Position numbers and translations under genes: made by a program
Source of the DNA: Paenibacillus sp. D2_2
GTDB lineage: Bacteria; Bacillota; Bacilli; Paenibacillales; Paenibacillaceae
NCBI RefSeq assembly: GCF_031199965.1
Contig: NZ_CP133605.1
Location: 315,501-379,500 of the forward strand
Reading direction: 5' to 3'
DNA length: 64,000 bases
The notes under the pieces: generated by a model
What the model saw: only the letters and a program-made list of their open reading frames with translations
Databases searched by the model: none
Told to the model about the DNA's origin: nothing
In this document: in pieces, positions 57,849 to 64,000 of the stretch
Layout: each line of letters begins with the position of its first letter
How positions within the stretch are numbered: position 1 is the first letter of the stretch

Positions 57849-59314
57849 ATATGCGCAAAATGCTGTTTATCGTCATTCCGGCGTTGTTTATTCTAAATAA
57901 TGCGGTATCTTTCTTTATTTTTCAGAGCGGGCGCACGGTACAACTCAGCTATAATATGATGCTGGACCGGGTATTACTATACAAGCAAATAGATGAGCAG
58001 ACGCGGAAAAATCTGAGTGCGATTAATGTATTTCTTATGGATCGTAGTGATAGTAGCCTTGAGCAGTATAGGGAGAAAAATGAGGATCTGAAGCAGTTAC
58101 AGCTTGACCTATCAGGACAAGAAGGAATTGAATCAGACGGGATGATTATCCGCGGTTTCCGCCACTTGCTGTCGACCTTCATCTCCCAAGAACAGAGCAT
58201 CCTCAGCGCTCTCGAGAGCCCGGCTCCTCTTGCTTATGCCACGGCTTATACGGAGGCCGAGACGACCGCGGAGTTCATCCGGGAAGAAGCCTACCATCTC
58301 ATTGACTTGGAGTTAAGTTATTATCAGCCGTTTTACAAGAAGATTCTTGTTCAGACCGAAGTGATGAATCATTGGGGGATTGCGGTCTTTGTTCTGAATA
58401 CAATTATTAGCGTGATGTTGGCTTATTGGATATCGTTGCGGATTACGAGGCCGATTCAGGAACTGGTGGAGACGGCACAGCAAATTTCCGAAGGAAATCT
58501 GCAGGTGAGCCCTCCTTTAATCAGTGCTCATAATGAATTTAGCGTACTATCCGAGGCATTTGGACAAATGCAGAATAATCTCCAGCTGCTGATTGAGAAA
58601 GAGAAGGAAGGACTGGAGAAGGATCGGCTTGTGAAGGAACTGGAGCTGGAAGTACTGCAGAATCAGATTAATCCGCATTTTCTGTTCAATTCTCTGAACG
58701 TGTTGTCCAAGCTTGCTCTGCTGGAGGGAGCGGAGCAGACGAGCGATCTAACTGTCTCCATGTCCAATCTACTTCGTTACAATCTGCGGAAATTAGACCG
58801 TCCGGTGACGTTAAGGGAAGAAGTGGAGCACGCCAAGGAATATTTTCTTATTCAGCAGGCTCGCTTCCGGGATCGCATTCGCTTCGAGACGGAGATCGAT
58901 GAGGCAGGTCTTGCTGTATTGGTGCCTGTGCTGACTTTGCAGCCTATTCTTGAGAATGGGTTCGTTCACGGCATCGAAGGTATGGAAGAGGGAGCTATGG
59001 TTAAGCTGAAGATCTCATGTGAACCCGGTGAGACTAGAGTAGCCATCTCTGATAACGGAGTCGGCATGAGTAAGGAGGTTCGTGATTCGCTGCTGAATTT
59101 TGATTCAAATCGGTCCGGATCGCAGGAGGCTCCCGAGAAGGGGCATTCTACAGGCCTTGGCACCCGTAACGTATTCAAACGCCTGGAGTTATTTTATAAC
59201 AAGAAAGATATGATCGATATTAAGAGCGAGCCGGGAAAAGGGACGACAGTGATCATCCGAATTCCTTTAACAGGAAAGGAGGAGAGGCATGTATCGCCTA
59301 CTGATAACAGATGA
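57845..59314 (+). CDS. YesM-type sensor histidine kinase
   Basis: A 489-residue kinase with two membrane segments (about residues 5-25 and 178-198), an intervening helical extracellular domain, a HAMP domain, and a His_kinase/HATPase part. The phospho-His is in VLQNQINPHFLFNSLNVLSK, with N box LTLQPILENGFVHGIE and G box STGLGTRNVFKRL. It overlaps the binding protein and is followed by the YesN-type regulator. Confidence 0.92.
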   Translation: MNMRKMLFIVIPALFILNNAVSFFIFQSGRTVQLSYNMMLDRVLLYKQIDEQTRKNLSAINVFLMDRSDSSLEQYREKNEDLKQLQLDLSGQEGIESDGMIIRGFRHLLSTFISQEQSILSALESPAPLAYATAYTEAETTAEFIREEAYHLIDLELSYYQPFYKKILVQTEVMNHWGIAVFVLNTIISVMLAYWISLRITRPIQELVETAQQISEGNLQVSPPLISAHNEFSVLSEAFGQMQNNLQLLIEKEKEGLEKDRLVKELELEVLQNQINPHFLFNSLNVLSKLALLEGAEQTSDLTVSMSNLLRYNLRKLDRPVTLREEVEHAKEYFLIQQARFRDRIRFETEIDEAGLAVLVPVLTLQPILENGFVHGIEGMEEGAMVKLKISCEPGETRVAISDNGVGMSKEVRDSLLNFDSNRSGSQEAPEKGHSTGLGTRNVFKRLELFYNKKDMIDIKSEPGKGTTVIIRIPLTGKEERHVSPTDNR

Positions 59315-60635
59315 TGAAGCTTTGGAGCGGGAGGGAATTGAGTGGATTGCCACTCGGATGATGCCGGACACCTTCGAGATTGCTCATGCGGAGAATGGGA
59401 GGATGGCGATTCAGAAGGCGGCCGAGTTCCATCCTCATATTGTCATGATGGATGTAAGAATGCCGGGTATTCAAGGGCTTGATGCCCTGAAGGAGATTAA
59501 AGCGCAGAATCCCGATGTTAAAATGGTAATGATCACCGCTTATGAATACTTCGAGTACGCCAAGCAGGCGATATCCCTGGGAGTCCGAGAGTATTTGGTA
59601 AAGCCAGCGAAGAGGGCTGAAGTGGCGGCCGTATTGGAACGACTTGTTCAGGAGATTAAAGAGGAGCGAAATACACGGAATGAACAGCTGACGGTAAGAG
59701 ACAAGTTTCTGCAGCTACTGCCTCTCGCCGAGACAGAAATTGCACTTCATTTGATGGCGGACCAGGTGAATGAGACTGAAGTGGAACAACTGGCCGATAT
59801 TCTAGGGCTGTCTATCCATAGAGGCTGTGCACTGGTACTTGCTTTTCCTGAACTTGGAGATGAGAAGAAGCGGGTGTATGAAGAAGTCAAAAATCTGGCG
59901 CATGAATTGATCAAAGAGCCCTTTACCTCTATTGTCAGCTCGATGGTGCATCATCATATGGCAATCTTTCTACTCGGTAATTCGCAGGGGGAAGACTTCA
60001 ATACGGGAAGAGTCGGCGCTTCTGGCCGATAAGCTGGCTGAGAGACTTCGCCAACATTGCAGTACGATAATATCGACAGGCATTGGTTCAGTCCAATCAG
60101 GGACCCAGGGTATCAAGCGGTCTTATTATGAAGCCGTATTTGCATCCAAGTATGACCAATGGGGAGATATCAACCGCTTCGAGGATTTGAATATCGGCGA
60201 GACGGAAGTCTCCGGCAGAATTGAAGACAAGCTATTCTCCCTATTCGTTCAGATGGGGAGAGCTCCTATGTAGACTTGGCCATTCGGCAAATCCGTGAGG
60301 AGCGGGAACAGAGCACACACAATATGTTGGAGAAAGCCGTGGCATATATACACAGCAAATTCCAGGAGGATCTCTCGCTTGAAGATGCAGCAGAACATGT
60401 TCATCTCAATCCTTACTATTTCAGCAAGTTATTCAAGCAGCAGACCGGAGAGACCTTTATCGACTATGTTACGAGACTTCGCATCGATAAAGCGAAGGTG
60501 ATGATCAAAGATAGCGGGCTCAGCCTGAAGGAGGTATGTTATTCCGTCGGGTATAAGGATCCCAACTATTTCAGCAGAGTGTTCAAGAAGGTTACAGGGG
60601 TAACGCCGTCGGAGTATAGACTGCAGCTTCAATAG
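59289..60635 (+). pseudogene. YesN-type AraC response regulator (two frame disruptions)
   Basis: Third component of the sugar sensor. It starts MYRLLITDDEALEREGIEWI at ATG 59289, inside the end of the kinase gene. The phosphoacceptor is in IVMMDVRMPG. The frame breaks near 60007 (GGG where GG restores the frame) and near 60269 (CCTATG lacks a T). Repaired, it continues NTEESALLADKLAERL and MGRAPYVDLAIRQIREERE. The C-terminal AraC HTH reads LEDAAEHVHLNPYYFSKLFK, ending GVTPSEYRLQLQ. Repaired length is about 449 residues. Confidence 0.87.
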
Positions 60636-60640
60636 ATGAC

Positions 60641-60671
60641 AAGTCCATGTGTCTTTAGCGTGGACTTTTTT
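60641..60671 (+). terminator. Terminator after the YesN-type gene
   Basis: Stem AAGTCCA/TGGACTT with a loop of 13 bases, followed by TTTTG. Confidence 0.8.
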
Positions 60672-60868
60672 GTGATGAGAGACGAATTTGTGCTAGCTCA
60701 TATTCCTTGGGAGGAACAGTGATGGATGGGGGATTAATTTTATGCTGGCATTGCACAATTAAGTGAAGGGATTCGAACGTAACCCAGAATAGTCCCGTGT
60801 TACAATGATTCTGGATTTCAAAGAGGTATCTGAAATCAAGAGGAAGTTTAACATAGAAGGGACGTCAG

Positions 60869-62247
60869 ATGATGAACTCAAGTATACCGGAACAAGGCGA
60901 TCGAGTTAGTATGAAATTCGTGACCTTGGTGTCTATAGTCGCCGCTCTGGGCGGGTTATTATTTGGTTTTGATACAGCTGTAGTATCTGGTGCGATTGGT
61001 TTCATGCAGCAGCATTTCGACCTGAATGAGTTCCAGGTAGGCTGGGCTGTCTCCAGCTTGATTATCGGTTGTATTGCCGGAGCCCTGTCCTCCGGAGTGT
61101 TGAGTGAGAAGTATGGCCGCAAGAGAGTATTGATAGCGGCGGCGATCCTGTTCATTATTGGGTCCGTCTTCTCGGCGGTACCGAATACGTTCAGCGAGTT
61201 CATTATCGCTCGTATGATTGGCGGAATTGGAATCGGGATTACATCTACCCTATGTCCCTTGTACAATGCGGAGATTGCCCCGGCCAAATATCGCGGCCGT
61301 CTCGTAGCATTGAATCAGCTGGCAACGGTTACAGGGATTTCGCTGGTGTATTTCATCAACTTATGGATTACCGGCTTGGGAGATGAAGCTTGGGACATCT
61401 CGACCGCTTGGCGTTGGATGTTTGCCTTCGGCATCATTCCAGGGTTGTTATTTCTAGTTCTGCTGTTCTTCGTACCTGAAAGTCCAAGATGGCTGATTAA
61501 GCAGGGCCGGGCAGCGGAATCCCTCCCGATTCTGGTCAAGATTCACGGTGAGACGTTAGCGAAGCAGGAAGTGCTGGATATCAAGGAATCGTTCAAGGTA
61601 GAGAACGGTTCGATCCGCCAGTTGTTCAGTCCAACTCTAAGGCTGGCTCTGATCGTTGGCGTCGGACTAGCAGTACTCCAGCAAGTGACTGGGATCAATG
61701 CAGTGCTGTATTATGCGCCGGAAATTTTCAAACAGACGGGTGCAGGTACCGATGCAGCCCTAATCCAGACGATCTTCGTCGGAGTCATTAATCTTCTGTT
61801 TACCATTCTAGCAATTTGGCTGATTGATAAAGTTGGCCGCAAAATGCTGCTACTGATTGGATCTTCAACGATGCTGATCTGTCTAATTGTTATTGGAGCT
61901 GCATTCCAGACGGGCCATACTTCGGTCCACTGGTACTGATCTTCATTCTGGTCTACGTGGCCGCCTTTGCTCTATCCCTTGGACCGGTAGTATGGGTAGT
62001 CATCTCTGAGATCTTCCCGAACCGGATTCGCGGAAAGGCAACGGCGATTGCGTCGATGGCTCTATGGACTGCTGATTATGTTGTATCTCAGGCCTTCCCA
62101 CCGATGCTCGCCTCTGCAGGCCCAGCACTGACCTTCTGGATCTTTGGTCTTATGTCTCTTATTGCCGTAGTGTTTACTTGGCGTAAGGTTCCTGAGACTA
62201 AGGGCAAATCGCTGGAGGAAATCGAATCGATGTGGGTTGCTAAATAG
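60869..62247 (+). pseudogene. Sugar:H+ symporter, MFS sugar-porter family (one frameshift)
   Basis: Twelve-segment importer of about 460 residues. Family marks are GGLLFGFDTAVVSGA, EKYGRKRVLIA, PESPRWL, LQQVTGINAVLYYAP and PETKGKSLEEIE, as in xylose/arabinose/glucose porters (XylE, AraE). The frame breaks near 61921, where ACTTCGG lacks a T; restored, it reads HTFGPLVLIFILVYVAAFAL and continues. ATG 60869 or 60872 follows GAAGGGACG. It lies just after the three-component sensor and is its likely target. Confidence 0.88.
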
Positions 62248-62302
62248 CAATCTTATTATAAGCAAGGAATATCAGAGATAGCAGTTGATATACTATGAAA
62301 CT

Positions 62303-62337
62303 TACGAGGGGCTTTCCATTATGGAAAGCCCCTCGTA
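62303..62337. terminator. Perfect 17-bp hairpin after the sugar porter gene
   Basis: TACGAGGGGCTTTCCAT and ATGGAAAGCCCCTCGTA are exact inverted repeats separated by one base. There is no T-run on either side, so it may end transcription poorly or stabilise the mRNA. Confidence 0.55.
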
Positions 62338-62404
62338 GTATGTTCTAGCTAGTCTGTAAGACGTCGTCGAACTCTTTCTCTACAAACAATACATATCAAG
62401 AGAG

Positions 62405-62478
62405 ATTGAAAACTGCAATAATGCATCTTTTTTGGCATGAAATCGTCTGTTTTTGTGAAAAGCCTGCAAATGCGGTTC
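62405..62478. repeat. Palindromic repeat, units left of the second IS
   Basis: AACTGCAATAATGCATCTTTT at 62409 and AAAAGCCTGCAAATG at 62458, about 52 bases apart. The second is cut by the IS and has its other half, GTGCAGGCTTTTTT, at 63880. Confidence 0.72.
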
Positions 62479-62548
62479 GGCCCCCTAAATCTGGAGTCTG
62501 ACCCGAGTAAAATACTGTATTCGTAGTCTAACGCTATATTTTAAAGTT

Positions 62549-63490
62549 TTACAAAGATCTATAGAACTGAGACCGATCTTCGAACTGCATAATCCAACTA
62601 GAAAATTGGAGTGGAGACATCCGTTTCAGACTGCCATGCATTCTTCGGTTGTTGTAGAAATCGATATAGTTATCTATCGATTCATAGGCGGCCTCCATCG
62701 TCTTGTATTCCATTTTGCTGAATAGATTTTTCTCCACAATACTGTGGAACGACTCAATATATGCGTTCATATTTGGAGTTTTAGGAGGGATTCTTTCGTG
62801 TGAAATGCCCCAATTTTCACACGTATCTCCAAATAAAGCACTGATAAATTGAGGTCCATTATCTGTTCGGATCGTGGGTAGCGATTCTCCTGGCTGGATC
62901 CGGGACTCTAGTGCCTTTCCCAGAACTTGAATTGCATGAGTAGCCTTACATTCAGAGCCTCGGTAATAGCTCACAATAGCGCGGTCGAATACATCAATGA
63001 TACTGAGCAGGAAAAAGAAGCGGTCACGTCCTGCTACGTAACCATATTTAATATCCATTTGCCATAACTGATTCGGACAGGTGACTAGACGATTTCTAGG
63101 CAATCGACGAGGATGCTTCGATCTTCTCTCTCGATACTTTTGGAGAATCCCCAATTCACGACACAAACGGTAAGCTTTCTTATTATTCAAAATGAGACGG
63201 TGATCCTTACGGAGGCACTCAGCAAGCAATTTATACCCATACTCGTTCTCTTCGCCTTCTGTAAGCTCTACGAACCACTCTTTAATCTGTTCGTCGCTTA
63301 TTCTGGTACCGTTTTCCGTTAGCGAATAACCTGGGCATGGACGCCCTTTACGAATGCGTGTTACAGGCTCATCATGTTGGCCTATTCTTTTTTTTCGTGC
63401 ATAATAGCTTGACTCAGCCAACCCTAAGATTCGCAGTACCAGTGCTGCATAATATCCCTGCTTAATAAACTGGTCTGCTATTTCGAATCT
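62549..63490 (-). pseudogene. Transposase OrfB of the second IS (N-terminal frame uncertain)
   Basis: DDE transposase. The first Asp is in QLWQMDIKYGYVAGRD, the second in TIRTDNGPQFISALFG and the Glu in MNAYIESFHSIVEKN. The clear frame begins at AESSYYARKKRIG near 63421. In-frame text continues upstream as FEIADQFIKQGYYAALVLRI to about 63490, without a start codon. OrfB is probably made by frameshifting from orfA near a run of As; the frame seen is not the one expected for a simple -1 slip, so one base may be missing. Confidence 0.8.
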
Positions 63491-63491
63491 T

Positions 63492-63803
63492 TCAGATAAG
63501 CAGGGTTCTTCTTTTTAAGAGTTCACGCAGGATTTCGATTTCTAATTCCTTTTCGCCTAGGATCTTTACAGCGGTTTGGTATTTCTCTTCGACTTCCTGC
63601 AATCTTTTTAATTCCTGTAGCTGTTCATCTGCAGCGGGTATCTCATGCTCTTCGATTTGATCTCGATACTCCCTGATCCAACTACGAATAGTCTCAGGAT
63701 GAACTCCATACTTACGGGACAATACGGCTACCTTAATCCCTGCTAGTGCCTCACGGACCACCTGTAAACGAACTTCTTCATACGCTTTATTCTTTCGTTT
63801 CAT
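63492..63803 (-). CDS. Transposase OrfA of the second IS
   Basis: A 103-residue helix-turn-helix protein beginning MKRKNKAYEEVRLQVVREAL and carrying VLSRKYGVHPETIRSWIREY, then a leucine-rich coiled coil (LQELKRLQEVEEKYQTAVKI). ATG 63803 is preceded by AAAGGGGAGATTCGAA. It binds the IS ends. Confidence 0.85.
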   Translation of the reverse strand: MKRKNKAYEEVRLQVVREALAGIKVAVLSRKYGVHPETIRSWIREYRDQIEEHEIPAADEQLQELKRLQEVEEKYQTAVKILGEKELEIEILRELLKRRTLLI

Positions 63804-63870
63804 TTCGAATCTCCCCTTTATAAATAGTCTAATTTATTGGAGGGCAAGACTCCACTTTTATTAGGGGGCC

Positions 63871-63942
63871 GTGAGGAATGTGCAGGCTTTTTTCGCCTAT
63901 ATCATTGGATTGTGCTGAAATCAAAAGAAAAGCCTGCATAAA
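63871..63942. repeat. Palindromic repeat, units between the second IS and the partial IS copy
   Basis: GTGCAGGCTTTTTT at 63880 and AAAAGCCTGCATAAA at 63928-63942, about 52 bases apart; the latter is cut at GCCTGCAT by the IS beginning at 63943. Confidence 0.75.
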
Positions 63943-64000
63943 TGGTCATACCCCTGTCAAGTAGACATATAAAAAAAGCTAAGCTGCTAGCGCGCACCGG
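63943..64000 (-). mobile_element. Left end of a second copy of the first IS3-family element (cut by the window)
   Basis: TGGTCATACCCCTGTCAAGT and the following bases up to 64000 match 11757-11814 exactly over 58 bases. It is inserted after GCCTGCAT plus AAA, the same point of the same repeat as the first copy. The rest lies outside the window. Confidence 0.88.

Larger units (their letters stand above)
62479..63870 (-). mobile_element. Second IS3-family insertion sequence (about 1.39 kb)
   Basis: Inverted ends GGCCCCCTAAATCTGGAGTC (left) and GGCCCCCTAATAAAAGTGGA then GTC (right, reverse-complemented). It holds an orfA/orfB pair on the minus strand. It lies between two half-units of the palindromic repeat (GCCTGCAAATG on the left, GTGCAGGC on the right). 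The exact tips and target duplication are uncertain; AATG occurs on both flanks. Confidence 0.82.

Overview
The window looks like chromosomal DNA of a Paenibacillus or close relative (Bacillota). The grounds are many YesM/YesN-type AraC response regulators, LplABC- and MalFG-type sugar ABC transporters, GPH-family sugar symporters, TTG/GTG starts behind strong GGAGG ribosome binding sites, a tandem glycine riboswitch and cold-shock/YdjO genes. The genus is inferred from content; no rRNA or tRNA gene was seen.

Layout: 1-4703 is a two-component regulator (5' end outside the window) plus a sugar ABC transporter. 4790-9398 holds an AbiH-like defence protein, an HD phosphohydrolase, an NRAMP-like transporter with a structured leader, a small unknown protein and an EamA exporter. 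9454-11506 is an oxidoreductase/LysR pair. 11626-13125 is an array of palindromic repeats split by an IS3-family element. 13181-26220 is mainly glycoside use: a DUF4261 protein, an AraC-GH39 fusion, a broken GPH symporter, GH3, beta-phosphoglucomutase, AraC, GH2 and an intact second GPH symporter. 26460-31627 is a tyrosine phosphatase/TetR pair and an LplBCA-type ABC system. 31798-33577 is a tandem glycine riboswitch with a Na+/alanine-glycine symporter. 33784-38282 is an Agr-like LytTR two-component system, an ABC exporter and a DUF4097 protein. 38412-39318 holds two small proteins. 39471-43445 is a TetR gene and a copZ-copA-copZ copper module. 43523-46492 is an LLM oxidoreductase and a DrrAB-like exporter. 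47243-52964 is a giant pseudokinase/AAA/GAF/histidine kinase with its NarL regulator. 52965-56695 holds csp, ydjO, an AAC(3)-like gene, moaE and moaA. 56859-62247 is a three-component sugar-sensing system with a sugar/H+ symporter. 62405-64000 holds repeats, a second IS3-family element and the left end of another copy of the first IS.

Two threads run through the window. First, about 18 genes carry single-base frame disruptions, mostly one base lost or gained in a short homopolymer, and each reads through cleanly when that base is restored. This suggests sequencing or assembly error more than mass gene decay, so such genes are given as one span marked frameshifted. Second, a family of short palindromes, spaced about 50-60 bases apart and shaped like bidirectional terminators, recurs in intergenic gaps. 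Both copies of one IS3-family element sit at the same point inside it, and a second IS lies between two of its half-units.

The carbohydrate genes fit together as sensors (AraC proteins, YesMN pairs, the membrane-anchored sugar-binding protein), importers (ABC, GPH, sugar porter) and cytoplasmic glycosidases (GH39, GH3, GH2) feeding glycolysis through beta-phosphoglucomutase. A CcpA-type cre site precedes the intact GPH symporter.
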